From: Nitrospirae bacterium JdFR-85 | GTDB taxonomy: Bacteria > Nitrospirota > Thermodesulfovibrionia > Thermodesulfovibrionales > JdFR-85 | Direction: 5' to 3' | DNA: 64,000 nt | NCBI GenBank assembly: GCA_002011745.1 | Contig: MTOU01000034.1 | Coordinates: forward strand, 1-64,000 | Shown here: positions 34,431-43,916 of the stretch, one piece after another | Position numbering within the stretch: the first letter of the stretch is position 1 | Layout: the number at the start of each line of letters is the position of its first letter | Translations under genes and position numbers: made by a program | Notes under the pieces: generated by a model | What the model was told of the DNA's origin: nothing | What the model saw: only the letters and a program-made list of their open reading frames with translations | The model's database searches: none

Positions 34431-35656
34431 TGAAAAGAGTACTTATTATAAGTGTGTTTGTAATGGTTATAGTCTTAATGTTTCTGTATTTTAAGCAAAC
34501 AGAGTATGTGAGTGTGAAGGCACTGAGGGTGAAGAGACAGGACTTTTCTGTAACAGTTACCTCTACCCAGACAGGCATTGTAAAGACAGACCAGATATAC
34601 CATATTTCTTCAGAGAGGACAGGAAAGGTTCTTAAGGTCTCTTTTGAAGAGGGAGACTGGGTAAAAAAGGGAAAGCTAATGGTTGAGCTTGATACCGAAG
34701 AACTGAGGTTTAAGAAGGAGGCTCTCTTGAAGAAGATCGAGGCTAAGGAGAGAGAATCTCAGGCATTGAGGTTTCTTATACAGGCAATGCAGGAAGAGAC
34801 AGAAGCAGAGACAGCTAGGGCCAAAGCAGTGCTTGAGGAGGCTGAGATGAGATGGAACCGCTACAGAAGACTCTATGAGAAGGGTTATATCTCAGAGTTA
34901 AACCTAAAGGAGGCTGAAAGACTCTACAAGGTTGCTAAGAACTTCTATGAAAAGGCACTGGCTGCCAGGTCCCGCCTTAAGGCAAAAGAAGAAGAACTGA
35001 AATCAACAGTCCAATTACTGGATTCCTTCAAGGCAGAGCTTAGTATTGTAGAGAAGGCTCTGAGAGATTCTTATATAAAGGCTCCTGTGGATGGAATAGT
35101 ACTTTCTCGAGCAGTAGAGCCTGGTGATACTCTCACAGTGGGAAGAGTGATCGGGAGTATAGCTGCTCCTGCAGAGCTCTATGTAGAGGCAAAGGTAGAT
35201 GAGGCTGATATATACAAGATTAAGAAGAGCCAGGAGGCAAATATTCTGATGGATGCATATCCTGATAAGGTATTCAAGGGAAGGGTGGTGTTCATATCAC
35301 CTGTGGTAACAGGTAAGAGGCTTGAGGCGAGGACATTTGTGGTGAAGGTCTCTTTTCTGAATCCGCCTCCCACTCTTAAACCAGGGATGTCTGCTGATGT
35401 GGAGATAGTTACAGGTAGAGTTGAGGATACAATAGTAGTGCCCACGCAGGCTGTTATTGAGGATGGTCAGAGGAGACTTGTCTATGTGATAAAGGATGGC
35501 AGGGCTTTATTGAAGGAGGTTAAAACAGGTCTCTTTTCTTGGACAATGACAGAGATACTTTCTGGTCTTGAAGAAGGAGAGTTGATTATAATAAATCCTG
35601 ATGTTCCAGGCCTTCATGATGGTGCAAGAGTGAAAATTGTATATGAATCCCGTTGA
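34430..35656 (+). CDS. membrane-fusion (HlyD/RND-type periplasmic adaptor) protein
   Basis: About 408 residues. The start ATG at 34430 overlaps the trkH stop by one base (TAATG); an upstream in-frame extension to 34343 would read into trkH. It has an N-terminal transmembrane anchor (residues ~4-21), a barrel/lipoyl half (GKVLKVSFEEGDWVKKGKLMVELD near 65-88), a long coiled-coil hairpin (~95-200), the second lipoyl half (IKAPVDGIVLSRAVEPGDT) and a beta-barrel to the end. It is an adaptor of a tripartite efflux or ABC export system, but no ABC or RND transporter gene follows, so the partner must be elsewhere. Confidence 0.88.
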   Translation: MKRVLIISVFVMVIVLMFLYFKQTEYVSVKALRVKRQDFSVTVTSTQTGIVKTDQIYHISSERTGKVLKVSFEEGDWVKKGKLMVELDTEELRFKKEALLKKIEAKERESQALRFLIQAMQEETEAETARAKAVLEEAEMRWNRYRRLYEKGYISELNLKEAERLYKVAKNFYEKALAARSRLKAKEEELKSTVQLLDSFKAELSIVEKALRDSYIKAPVDGIVLSRAVEPGDTLTVGRVIGSIAAPAELYVEAKVDEADIYKIKKSQEANILMDAYPDKVFKGRVVFISPVVTGKRLEARTFVVKVSFLNPPPTLKPGMSADVEIVTGRVEDTIVVPTQAVIEDGQRRLVYVIKDGRALLKEVKTGLFSWTMTEILSGLEEGELIIINPDVPGLHDGARVKIVYESR

Positions 35657-36422
35657 GGTATACAAACTTTTACCAAAGAGCAACTGTGGAGAGTGTGCTT
35701 CAGCAACATGTATTGCCTTTGCAGTAGGTATAACAAGAGGAGAGGCGAAGGTTGAAGAATGTCCATACCTGGATGAGGAGATTCGGCAGAAACTGAGAAA
35801 TGTGAAGCCTGTTAACTGGAGGGAGGAACTCGTAAAAAGGCTTCAGAAAGAGGTAAGACAGTTAGACTTAAGGCAGGTTTCCAAGGACATAGGAGCAGAG
35901 ATGGAAGGAGACTCCTTAAAGATTGTATGTTTGGGTACAGAGTATACAGTCTCACCTGAGGGTGAGATTACCTCAAAGGGATATATAAACTCCTGGATAA
36001 AGGTCCTGCTGCTGCACTATATTAGAACATGGGGTAAGGGGAGAGTAGTGAACAGTTGGGTATCTTTCTCAGAACTCAAGTCAGGTATGATCAAGGCATC
36101 TTCTTTCAGTAGGGATTGTGAGGAACCATTGAGAAGGCTATTTGATACACATCTGTCTTCAATAGATCCTGTATTGGCCAGATTTGGGGCAAAAAGAATA
36201 GAACACGAGGCTACTGAGTATGCATGGAAGTTGTATGTCCTTCCCAAGATTCCCGTGCTGATACTTTATTGGAAGTCAGAGGATGAGACAGACAGTAGTG
36301 CTCTGAGAGTACTTTTTGACAGATCAGCAGACAGGTTTCTTGATGTTGAGTCACTAATTTTTTTGATTGAAGGCTTTGTGAGTATATTATCCAGATACTT
36401 AGAATTTTCAAAAAAGCATTAG
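35643..36422 (+). CDS. Fe-S domain protein with DUF3786
   Basis: About 259 residues. The N-terminus has a 4Fe-4S motif of the type found in corrinoid/CODH-ACS proteins (LPKSNCGECASATCIAFA, then CPYL), with cysteines near residues 15, 18, 23 and 40. The C-terminal ~190 residues match what I know as DUF3786 in sequence style, an uncharacterised domain of anaerobes. I chose the ATG at 35643 rather than a TTG two codons earlier. It overlaps the end of the membrane-fusion gene by 14 bases. The Fe-S ligand pattern is clear; the function is unknown. Confidence 0.75.
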   Translation: MNPVEVYKLLPKSNCGECASATCIAFAVGITRGEAKVEECPYLDEEIRQKLRNVKPVNWREELVKRLQKEVRQLDLRQVSKDIGAEMEGDSLKIVCLGTEYTVSPEGEITSKGYINSWIKVLLLHYIRTWGKGRVVNSWVSFSELKSGMIKASSFSRDCEEPLRRLFDTHLSSIDPVLARFGAKRIEHEATEYAWKLYVLPKIPVLILYWKSEDETDSSALRVLFDRSADRFLDVESLIFLIEGFVSILSRYLEFSKKH

Positions 36423-36438
36423 AAGGAGGTCTACATTG

Positions 36439-37776
36439 GTGAGAGGTTATGGTGAGAGAAGGGGCAGAGGCATAAAGAGGCTCTTAATTATCAGCCTTCT
36501 TCCAATAATACTAATAGTTATCTCTTATGTAATTTACAAGGTTTTTTTAATACCACCTCCTATGTTAAAAGGTACTGATGAGTTTAAGTTTCTGAGTGCT
36601 GAAAAAACCATTGTGTTAGAAGGTGAGAATATTCGGGATATTGAGATCAATATCAGGCAAGGCAGTAGAGTGATTACCATTCTTAAAGACCGACCCTCAA
36701 GGGCAGAGGTGAGCTATAAGCTCAACATAAAACCAGAGGAGCTGGGACTGCATGATGGAAGAGCAAAAACCGAGATCAAGGCAAAGTCAGGAGTGATAAA
36801 AAAGATACAGCTTTCTGTAGAGACTATTGTTGATACTGTGCCTCCTGAGGTGTCAATTGTTTCTTCACCCCAGGCGGTCAAGCCAGGGCAGGCAGCCTCT
36901 TCCCGATTTAGAGTAAAGGGGGCTGAATCTGTGTATCTTCAATTTGGTGATTTTCGATTCAAGGCTATTCCCTATCCTTCACGTAAAAAGGCAGATATAG
37001 CCAGGGCCCATAACAAGGACGAATATATAATTATCTTTCCAGTACCCTACTCACTTCCAAAAGATACTGTTTTTTATGTGGTTGCAGAAGATAGAGCAGG
37101 TAACAGGACTATTAAGGCATTAGCCACAAAGGTCAAGTCCCAGCGATTCAGAAGTTCAAGGATCACCATAAGCGATGAATTCTTAAAAAGGGTTGTATAT
37201 CCACTGTTGGATAAGAATGATTCTGATACTCCTGTGAAAGATTTTGTCACTGTGAATGAGAAATGGAGGGAGAGGGATGTGGGAAGGCTTTATGAGATAG
37301 GCCAGAGGAGTGTGCCTAAAAGACTCTGGGATGGGAGATTTATTCAGATGAGAAACAGTAAGGTAATGGCAAGATTTGGAGATCTAAGGACTTATTATTA
37401 CAATGGCAGGGCAGTAAGCAGGAGTGTGCATCTTGGATATGACCTTGCTTCAACAGCACAGGCTCCTGTAGAGGCTTCAAACTCTGGGGTGGTTGTATAC
37501 GCAGGTGATATGGGAATATATGGTAATACAATAATAATTGACCATGGATTGGGTGTGATGAGCCTGTATGGACACCTTTCACAAATACTGGTTGACAAGG
37601 GTCAGAAAGTAAAGAAAGGAGAGATTATTGGTCGGACAGGTTCAACAGGTTTTGCTGGAGGTGATCATCTGCACTTTGGGATACTGGTGCAAGGTATAGA
37701 GGTTTCACCCCTTTACTGGTGGGATCAGCAGTGGGTGAGGAATCATATATTGGATGTGATTGAAGGAGGTGTCTGA
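36439..37776 (+). CDS. M23-family (LytM) peptidoglycan endopeptidase
   Basis: About 445 residues. It has a basic start, one transmembrane helix near residues 15-35, a long periplasmic beta-rich region, and a C-terminal M23 domain with zinc ligands HLGYD (near 333-337) and HLHFG (near 413-417). It cleaves cell-wall cross-links or binds cell wall as a spacer. AAGGAGG lies 5 bases before a TTG (36436) and 8 bases before the GTG chosen here. Its stop is 9 bases from that of the convergent ntrX-like gene. Confidence 0.88.
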   Translation: MRGYGERRGRGIKRLLIISLLPIILIVISYVIYKVFLIPPPMLKGTDEFKFLSAEKTIVLEGENIRDIEINIRQGSRVITILKDRPSRAEVSYKLNIKPEELGLHDGRAKTEIKAKSGVIKKIQLSVETIVDTVPPEVSIVSSPQAVKPGQAASSRFRVKGAESVYLQFGDFRFKAIPYPSRKKADIARAHNKDEYIIIFPVPYSLPKDTVFYVVAEDRAGNRTIKALATKVKSQRFRSSRITISDEFLKRVVYPLLDKNDSDTPVKDFVTVNEKWRERDVGRLYEIGQRSVPKRLWDGRFIQMRNSKVMARFGDLRTYYYNGRAVSRSVHLGYDLASTAQAPVEASNSGVVVYAGDMGIYGNTIIIDHGLGVMSLYGHLSQILVDKGQKVKKGEIIGRTGSTGFAGGDHLHFGILVQGIEVSPLYWWDQQWVRNHILDVIEGGV

Positions 37777-37785
37777 GTTAAAGGG

Positions 37786-39129
37786 TTAGTGTCTCAGATT
37801 TATACCGTAGGATTTGATCTTTCTGTGGAGATTGCTCCTTTCGATTTCGAGCATCTCCGCTGTTTTTGTGATATTGAAATTGTTTTCCTGTAGTTTCCTC
37901 AGGATATAGTCCTTCTCAAATGCCTCTTTCGCCTCTTTAAGAGTTTTAATTGAGAAATAGTCCTTCTTACTGATTTCATAGAAGATTATATCTTTGTCTG
38001 TTATCACATCTGATGGTGTCATTATCACCAGACGTTCTATAATATTTCTCAATTCTCTTACATTTCCAGGCCAGTCATACTGTTGCAACATCTCTAATGC
38101 CTTTTGTGTTATCTTCTTTTTTGGTCTACCCAGTTCCTTCGAAAGAGTATCAAGGAAAAACTCAACAAGCACAGGTATATCCTCTTTCCTCTCCCTCAGA
38201 GGAGGTACATGTATAGGTATCACATTAAGTCTGAAATAGAGGTCTTCTCTGAATTTACCTTCCTGTACGTGTTTTTTAATATCCTTATTTGTAGCAGCAA
38301 TTATTCTCACATCCACCTTTATATTTTTGCTACCACCGACTCTCTGAAACTCCTGGGTTTCTATTACCCTCAGGACCTTGGCCTGAGTAGGCAGAGACAT
38401 ATCTCCAATCTCATCAAGAAATAGTGTACCTCCGTCTGCCAGCTCAAATTTCCCCTTTTTCCTTTCATATGCACCTGTGAAGGAGCCCTTCTCATGACCA
38501 AAAAGTTCACTCTCAATAAGTTCTTGAGGGATGGCTGCACAGTTCATCTCAATAAAGGGTCCTTTTGCCCTTGGGGATTTTTCATGAATCAGTCTTGCAA
38601 CCAGTTCCTTGCCCACACCACTCTCGCCAGTAATCAGAATCCTGCTGGAGCTTAATGCCACCATCTCTATCTCTTTCTTCAGCCTTTTTATTGCTTCAGA
38701 ATTCCCTACTAACTGCCATCTTTTGCTAAGATCTGCCTTAAGTGCATGGAATTCCTTCTCAAGGGTTCCACGCTCAAGGGCCCTTTGGGTGGTCAACAGT
38801 ACCCTGTCAAGAGAGAGTGGCTTCTCCAGAAAGTCGTAGGCACCCAGTTTTGTTGCCTTTACAGCCTGTTCAATGGTTCCATGACCTGATATCATAACCA
38901 CTGGCAACTCTGGTACTTTTGACTTTATCTCCTCGAGCACCTCTATACCGTCTCTGTCTGGTAGCCATATATCGAGAAATACAAGATCAGGAGAGTATGC
39001 ATCCAAAAGCCTAATGGCCTCTTCAGCGTCAGATGCCTTTATTACTTCATAGCCTTCATCTTCCAGGATATCACCGAGGCTTTTTCTAATACCCTCTTCA
39101 TCGTCCACTATCAGCACAGTATAGGCCAT
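37786..39129 (-). CDS. sigma-54-dependent response regulator (NtrX-like)
   Basis: About 447 residues. Receiver domain with phospho-acceptor D53 (LVFLDIWLPDRDG), AAA+ domain with Walker A GESGVGKE, a sigma-54 contact loop reading GSFTGA instead of GAFTGA, and a Fis-type helix-turn-helix at the end (ITKTAEMLEIERSNLHRKI). The GSFTGA variant is seen in NtrX-type regulators and may mean altered sigma-54 contact. I start it at the ATG at 39129, 7 bases after the kinase stop, with GGGGGTGAG before it; a longer reading to 39192 would run into the kinase gene. It is the cognate regulator of the NtrY-like kinase. Confidence 0.9.
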   Translation of the reverse strand: MAYTVLIVDDEEGIRKSLGDILEDEGYEVIKASDAEEAIRLLDAYSPDLVFLDIWLPDRDGIEVLEEIKSKVPELPVVMISGHGTIEQAVKATKLGAYDFLEKPLSLDRVLLTTQRALERGTLEKEFHALKADLSKRWQLVGNSEAIKRLKKEIEMVALSSSRILITGESGVGKELVARLIHEKSPRAKGPFIEMNCAAIPQELIESELFGHEKGSFTGAYERKKGKFELADGGTLFLDEIGDMSLPTQAKVLRVIETQEFQRVGGSKNIKVDVRIIAATNKDIKKHVQEGKFREDLYFRLNVIPIHVPPLRERKEDIPVLVEFFLDTLSKELGRPKKKITQKALEMLQQYDWPGNVRELRNIIERLVIMTPSDVITDKDIIFYEISKKDYFSIKTLKEAKEAFEKDYILRKLQENNFNITKTAEMLEIERSNLHRKIKSYGINLRH

Positions 39130-39136
39130 ATCTGTC

Positions 39137-41080
39137 TCACCCCCTAATAGGCAGTTCCAATATGAATCTGCTACCTTTCGGTATATTATCACTCACTGTA
39201 ATGGAACCTCCATGTTCAGTAACAATTCTGTGAACTATCGCAAGACCTAAGCCAGTACCTTCTTTTTTGGTTGAGAAATAGGGCAGAAATAGTTTCTCTT
39301 TAGTCTTCTCATCTATACCTACTCCGGTATCTGCTACTTCGATAAAGAACCTATTACTCTTGGGGTCTGCTTTTGCTTCCACAATAATCTTGCCTCCATC
39401 TTTGGTGGCTGAGATTGCATTGTCTATTAGATTGATAATAGCTCTTTTGAACTGTTCTCTGTCAACTTCTACCTCAGGTAGATTATCATCTATTTTTAAA
39501 ACAATTTTATCTTCAAAGTTTGAATACAGAGACATAACCTCTCTAAGGAGAGAAGAGAGATTTACTGAAACCTTCTTTATGTCAGGCAATTTCCCGAATC
39601 TGGAGAAGTCATTAACCAGTTTCTGCAGTGCCTCAACCTCTCTTATTATAGTCTTTGCAGAGCCGTCGAGTACCCTACCGAAGTCTTTATCCCCTTGATG
39701 CCATTTTTTCAGAAGTCTTTCTGTAGAGAGCTTTATTGGTGTAAGAGGATTTTTAATTTCGTGGGCTATATTCCTGGCCACCTCCTGCCACATAAGTGCC
39801 TGCTTTGCCTTGAGGAGTTCTGTTATATCGTCAAAAACTACAAGGAGCCCTATGGGTTTGTTTTCGCGGTCTCTTAACTGGGTTATAAATGTACGAAGAA
39901 TTACCCCCTTGCCATTGATTTTTACCTTAAATTCTCTTGTTACTGTGGTAAACTCTCTGATTCTTATATTCTTTATAAAATCTTTTAGTTCTTCTGAATC
40001 CACATTCTTCAGAAGGACTTCATAAGAGCCATTGATTACATCCTCTTCTTTTATTCCCAGTATTCTCATTGCAGCGTGGTTTACAGTGAGGACTCGTCCT
40101 CTGCTGTCTACAGAGACTACACCTGAGTTTATTCCCTCGAGCATATTCTCGAGACATGCCCTCCGCCTGTCTGATTCAATATACGCTTCTTCAAGAGATT
40201 TCTTGCTCTCCTTCAGTTCTTCAACCATCTTGTTAAAGGAGTTTACAAGGAGACCAAACTCGTCATCTCTTTTTAAGTCAATCTTTATATTGAGGTCACC
40301 TTTGGCTACTGCCTCAGTAGCATGGGCAAGCCTCTGAACAGGATCAGATATCCATTTTGATATCTTTATGGATGCCCATAGGGCTGTGAATATTATCAGT
40401 AATGTGAAGAAGCCAAGAGCAAGAATATAATTTAACTTCAGAGGTAGCTTAACTCTATAAAGGGAGATGTAGTGTTGATAGGATGTTCTTATCTGTTCTG
40501 CCTGACTGACAATGGAAAGAGGCAGTATCTCCTCTACAATCAGCACACCTCTTACTTTTTTTCCTCTCTTTATGGGAACAACCGCTCTTATAATATCTCC
40601 TTCTCCAGTAGTTATAACCTCTACCCCTTCCTTCCCCATAAAGGCTTCTTTTAGTGTTTCCGAGGCATTCTCAGGAAGCTTGTAAAGTCTCCTTACTTTA
40701 AAGGTTTCAGGTATTTTCTGTCCTCGTAAGGCCCTTCTGGCCTCTTGCAGGGTTCTCTGCATCTCTCTTTCATAGAGTGTTTTTGCTATCTCGAAAGAGA
40801 GTTCCACGGGTTCTTTTATGTTTGGACTTAACCAGTGGTCTATATAGGTGGTTATTAGTCCGCTTGCAACGAAGAACAACATCACTGTAGGTATCAGCAC
40901 TATCACCACAAATATGGCAACAACCTTTGTTCTGAATCGATATCCCAACACCCTGTTACGATTTTCTACATAGAGCCTAAAAAGGTTTTTGAACACCAAG
41001 AATATAAGACTCAGAAGGGCCACTGCTGTTAGAGCGATCACAAAGAGCAGGACTATTTTCAGTGTAATATCATTGTTCAT
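39137..41080 (-). CDS. NtrY-like sensor histidine kinase
   Basis: 647 residues. It has an N-terminal pair of transmembrane helices (~7-75), a periplasmic region, a further helix near 220-240, HAMP (~240-295), PAS (~315-420), HisKA with NIAHEIKNPLTPIKL (His near 441) and a HATPase domain with GxGxG (TKKEGTGLGLAIVHRI). It phosphorylates the NtrX-like regulator encoded next. NtrYX systems govern nitrogen or redox responses in other bacteria; the signal here is unknown. Overlaps the upstream DUF4390 gene by 4 bases. Confidence 0.92.
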   Translation of the reverse strand: MNNDITLKIVLLFVIALTAVALLSLIFLVFKNLFRLYVENRNRVLGYRFRTKVVAIFVVIVLIPTVMLFFVASGLITTYIDHWLSPNIKEPVELSFEIAKTLYEREMQRTLQEARRALRGQKIPETFKVRRLYKLPENASETLKEAFMGKEGVEVITTGEGDIIRAVVPIKRGKKVRGVLIVEEILPLSIVSQAEQIRTSYQHYISLYRVKLPLKLNYILALGFFTLLIIFTALWASIKISKWISDPVQRLAHATEAVAKGDLNIKIDLKRDDEFGLLVNSFNKMVEELKESKKSLEEAYIESDRRRACLENMLEGINSGVVSVDSRGRVLTVNHAAMRILGIKEEDVINGSYEVLLKNVDSEELKDFIKNIRIREFTTVTREFKVKINGKGVILRTFITQLRDRENKPIGLLVVFDDITELLKAKQALMWQEVARNIAHEIKNPLTPIKLSTERLLKKWHQGDKDFGRVLDGSAKTIIREVEALQKLVNDFSRFGKLPDIKKVSVNLSSLLREVMSLYSNFEDKIVLKIDDNLPEVEVDREQFKRAIINLIDNAISATKDGGKIIVEAKADPKSNRFFIEVADTGVGIDEKTKEKLFLPYFSTKKEGTGLGLAIVHRIVTEHGGSITVSDNIPKGSRFILELPIRG

Positions 41081-41655
41081 TTTATTACCTCAATCTTTCC
41101 CTTTCTCCATTTAAAATAAAATGTTTTCCTCTCTAATTTAAACTCCCTTGAAGGGAGAAAAAAGAAGAGTTCACTTATAATAGAGGGGATCCCCTTTGCC
41201 TTTGCCTCGGCAGTTATCTTCACAAAATACACTGCCTCTGGTAAAGGTTTAAGATCTGCTACTTTGATATCCTTGAAGTTGAATGCCCACTTTAGCATTG
41301 TCTCAAAGCTCTTGAATCTCTTCTGTAGAAGAATATTCCCATCAAAAGAGGTAGCAATAAATTCCTTTTTCATGGGATCGGAGTAGACATGTCTTATGAT
41401 CTTTAAACCAGTGATAAACTCATCAGGAAATACTTCCCAGTAACGGAACAGATCTATATAGAATATTACCTCTTTTTCACCACCCTTTCTTAGAATCTCT
41501 TTCTCTTTTTCTCCAAACCTGAAAGAAAAGGATACAAATACTTCAGTGGATTTAAACCTTAACTCTGGAGTGTCTATCTGAACCGCATATACTGTATGGG
41601 ACAGTAGAAGTGAGATTAAAAGAAGTATATATAACTTGAATTTATTTAAAATCAT
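41077..41655 (-). CDS. DUF4390-type secreted protein before the NtrY-like kinase
   Basis: 192 residues with a signal peptide (residues ~1-24, ending TVYA). The mature part is beta-rich and contains a conserved-looking IDLFRYWEVFPDEFI block and a C-terminal FFFLPSREFKLERKTFYFKW. Proteins of this type (DUF4390) are regularly found directly upstream of ntrY-like kinase genes, so it may be a periplasmic sensor accessory. It overlaps the kinase start by 4 bases. A TTGCAA - 17 bases - GAATAT promoter-like pair ends 5 bases before the ATG, so this gene too may be leaderless. Confidence 0.75.
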   Translation of the reverse strand: MILNKFKLYILLLISLLLSHTVYAVQIDTPELRFKSTEVFVSFSFRFGEKEKEILRKGGEKEVIFYIDLFRYWEVFPDEFITGLKIIRHVYSDPMKKEFIATSFDGNILLQKRFKSFETMLKWAFNFKDIKVADLKPLPEAVYFVKITAEAKAKGIPSIISELFFFLPSREFKLERKTFYFKWRKGKIEVIK

Positions 41656-41830
41656 ACTCGATATTCTGATGAGAAGTTTCTGTTTGCAAGCCTTTAAGAT
41701 TTAAAATACCCATCTGCCAGCAAGCTGTCTATGAATATTATGCTTGCCTGAACAAACAATAACATTATATCATATTCTCTATAACATTCTCTTAGAATTT
41801 TAGAGGAGAGATAATGAAAAGGAGGTGTTT

Positions 41831-42313
41831 ATGGAACTCAATGTGGTGAAATTAGATATACCAGAAGGATGTAATATAATACTTGGACAGACACATTTTA
41901 TAAAGACTGCTGAGGACCTCTACGAGGTGATCGTTACCTCTGTACCACAAGCAAAGTTTGGGGTCGCCTTTACTGAGGCATCAGGTCCCTGTTTGATAAG
42001 AAAAGAGGGTAACGATCCAGAACTGGTTGATGTATGTGTTAAGAATCTGCTTAACATAGGAGCTGGACATGTATTCTGTATATTAATCAAAGATGCCTAT
42101 CCAATAAATATTCTGAATCAGATAAAATCCTCTCAGGAAGTCTGCAGGGTTTATTGTGCTACTGCAAATCCTGTGGAGGTGATTGTTGCAAAGACAGAAC
42201 AGGGTGGGGGTATATTGGGTGTGATTGATGGGTTTAGCCCCAAGGGGGTTGAGACAGAGGATGACAGGCAGAAGAGAAAAGAGTTTCTCCGTAAGATCGG
42301 ATATAAATTATAG
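41831..42313 (+). CDS. adenosine-specific kinase family protein (COG1839)
   Basis: 160 residues. Start at the ATG at 41831 with AAAAGGAGG 5 bases upstream. It has the family-typical segments [49 protein letters not shown] and [18 protein letters not shown]. Members bind AMP or adenosine in solved structures and were named after that; the physiological reaction is unsettled. It heads a plus-strand run with hisI, hisE and two nucleotide hydrolases. Confidence 0.88.
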   Translation: MELNVVKLDIPEGCNIILGQTHFIKTAEDLYEVIVTSVPQAKFGVAFTEASGPCLIRKEGNDPELVDVCVKNLLNIGAGHVFCILIKDAYPINILNQIKSSQEVCRVYCATANPVEVIVAKTEQGGGILGVIDGFSPKGVETEDDRQKRKEFLRKIGYKL

Positions 42314-42325
42314 GAGGCTGTCTGG

Positions 42326-42703
42326 ATGTTGGAGGTTAAATATGATGAGAAAGGGCTTATACCAGCTATAATCCAGGATATAGCCTCTGGTGAGGTGCTC
42401 ATGATGGCATATATGAATGAAGAAGCCCTGCGGAAGACAATCGAGACAGGTTATACCCACTTTTACTCAAGGTCAAGACAGAAGCTGTGGAAAAAAGGTG
42501 AAACCTCAGGACATGTACAAGAAGTCAAAGAGGTTCTGATTGATTGTGATAAGGATACATTGCTTATAAAGGTAATACAACATGGTCCAGGGGCGTGTCA
42601 TACAGGTCATAGGAGTTGTTTCTTTAGGAATCTTGAAGGTAGAGAGGTCTCAAAGAAAGTATTCTCTGAAGAGGAGGTGTATGGAAGCAGAGATAATCAA
42701 TAA
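42326..42703 (+). CDS. hisI: phosphoribosyl-AMP cyclohydrolase
   Basis: 125 residues. Third step of histidine biosynthesis: opens the adenine ring of PR-AMP. Motifs are [35 protein letters not shown] and the metal-binding cysteines in DCDKDTLL and [19 protein letters not shown] lies 9 bases before the ATG. Separate hisI and hisE, with a 23-base overlap, replace the fused HisIE of many bacteria. Confidence 0.95.
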   Translation: MLEVKYDEKGLIPAIIQDIASGEVLMMAYMNEEALRKTIETGYTHFYSRSRQKLWKKGETSGHVQEVKEVLIDCDKDTLLIKVIQHGPGACHTGHRSCFFRNLEGREVSKKVFSEEEVYGSRDNQ

Positions 42704-42995
42704 ACTGTATAGTCTTATTTTAGAGAGAAAGAAGGAGCTTCCTGAGGGTTCTTATACTACAGAGTTATTCAAGAGAGGAGAGGAAGAGATCCTTAAGAAG
42801 GTAGGTGAAGAGAGTATTGAGGTTATAGTAGCCTCTTCAAGGAAGACAAAAGAGGATGTAGTCTATGAGATTGCAGATCTGCTGTATCACCTTCTTGTAT
42901 TAATGGCATATAGTAATATTTTACCTACAGAGGTCTTTAGTGAGTTAGAGAGAAGGTTCGGAAAACCGGGTATAAAGGGAAATTATGGAGGTTAA
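42681..42995 (+). CDS. hisE: phosphoribosyl-ATP pyrophosphatase
   Basis: 104 residues. Second step of histidine biosynthesis, hydrolysing PR-ATP to PR-AMP + PPi. MazG-like helical fold with [19 protein letters not shown] and [12 protein letters not shown], carrying the metal-binding EExxE and ExxD residues. Start at ATG 42681 with GAGGAGG; it overlaps the end of hisI, so translation is coupled. Confidence 0.94.
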   Translation: MEAEIINKLYSLILERKKELPEGSYTTELFKRGEEEILKKVGEESIEVIVASSRKTKEDVVYEIADLLYHLLVLMAYSNILPTEVFSELERRFGKPGIKGNYGG

Positions 42996-42996
42996 G

Positions 42997-43338
42997 ATGG
43001 ATTGTATCTTCTGTAAGATTGCCTCTCGTGATGCAAGGGCAGAGATACTCTATGAGGATGACCTTGTGGTTGCCTTTGAAGACATTAATCCACAGGCTCC
43101 TGTGCATGTTCTGATTATTCCAAAGAAACATATTTCTAATAATCTCTCCTTAGAAGAAACAGACAAAGAGCTGATAGGTCACCTCTTTTTAGTAGCAAAC
43201 AGAATAGCCAAAGAGAAGGGTATTGCAGACAGGGGTTTCCGTCTTGTTAATAATTGTAATAGAGAGGCTGGTCAGACTGTTTTTCATTTACATATACATC
43301 TGCTCGGAGGCAGACAAATGTTCTGGCCTCCTGGGTAG
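42997..43338 (+). CDS. HIT-family nucleotide hydrolase (HinT-like)
   Basis: 113 residues. MDCIFCKIASRDARAEILYE at the start and the histidine triad in the form HLHIHLLGG near the end (after QTVF) identify a HinT/PKCI-type protein, which hydrolyses AMP-linked phosphoramidates and aminoacyl-AMP. I start at 42997, 5 bases after GGAGG at 42987-42991, rather than the in-frame ATG at 42985. Confidence 0.93.
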   Translation: MDCIFCKIASRDARAEILYEDDLVVAFEDINPQAPVHVLIIPKKHISNNLSLEETDKELIGHLFLVANRIAKEKGIADRGFRLVNNCNREAGQTVFHLHIHLLGGRQMFWPPG

Positions 43339-43346
43339 TAATTTCA

Positions 43347-43916
43347 ATGAAACCTGAAATTTTAAATAGAGAAGTCCTTTGGGAAGGGAATTTCCTTAGA
43401 AGCCTGCTTATAACCTACAGGAATAGGAGGGGTAGAGTTATCCGTTGGGAGGCATATCAGAGAATCGGTACCCAGGGGATAGTTGCAGTAGTGCCTTTCA
43501 GTAGAGATGATGAGGTTATTCTAATTAAACAGTACCGTCCCCCTGTCGATAGATATGTAATAGAGTTTCCAGCGGGTTTGAATGACAAGAATGAGCCACT
43601 TGAGACGGTTGCAAAGAGGGAACTCCTTGAGGAGACAGGCTTTGCTTCAGACCGATTAATACCTCTTATGAGTGGTCCCTTATCCTCTGGAGCATCTACA
43701 GAGATCTTAACTGTATATCTTGCACTTGATGCTGTGGACACTGGTGTCCAAGGTCTTGATGAGATTGAAGAGATTGAAGTTCTGAGGATTCCTGAGAAGG
43801 ATTTTTATAAAATCCTCTTTCTGTTGCCTGATGATGAGACATATGTTGATCTTAAGGTACCAGGGCTTTTTGAGATAGCATTGAGGAAGAAGAATGAGAT
43901 TGAAAAAGAAGTTTGA
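43347..43916 (+). CDS. Nudix hydrolase, ADP-ribose pyrophosphatase type
   Basis: 189 residues. Complete Nudix box: G (GLNDKNEPLE), then RELLEETGF with the catalytic Glu residues, near residues 78-100. The upstream VVPFSRDDEVILIKQYRPPVDRYVIEFPAG is typical of ADP-sugar pyrophosphatases (NudF-like). It likely cleaves ADP-ribose to AMP and ribose-5-phosphate. The 3' end overlaps the diguanylate cyclase gene by 23 bases. Confidence 0.92.
   Translation: MKPEILNREVLWEGNFLRSLLITYRNRRGRVIRWEAYQRIGTQGIVAVVPFSRDDEVILIKQYRPPVDRYVIEFPAGLNDKNEPLETVAKRELLEETGFASDRLIPLMSGPLSSGASTEILTVYLALDAVDTGVQGLDEIEEIEVLRIPEKDFYKILFLLPDDETYVDLKVPGLFEIALRKKNEIEKEV

Noticed and set aside
37786-39129. NtrX-like regulator unable to use sigma-54 because of GSFTGA
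   Set aside because: This Ala-to-Ser change is seen in NtrX-type proteins; it may alter but does not prove loss of sigma-54 contact.
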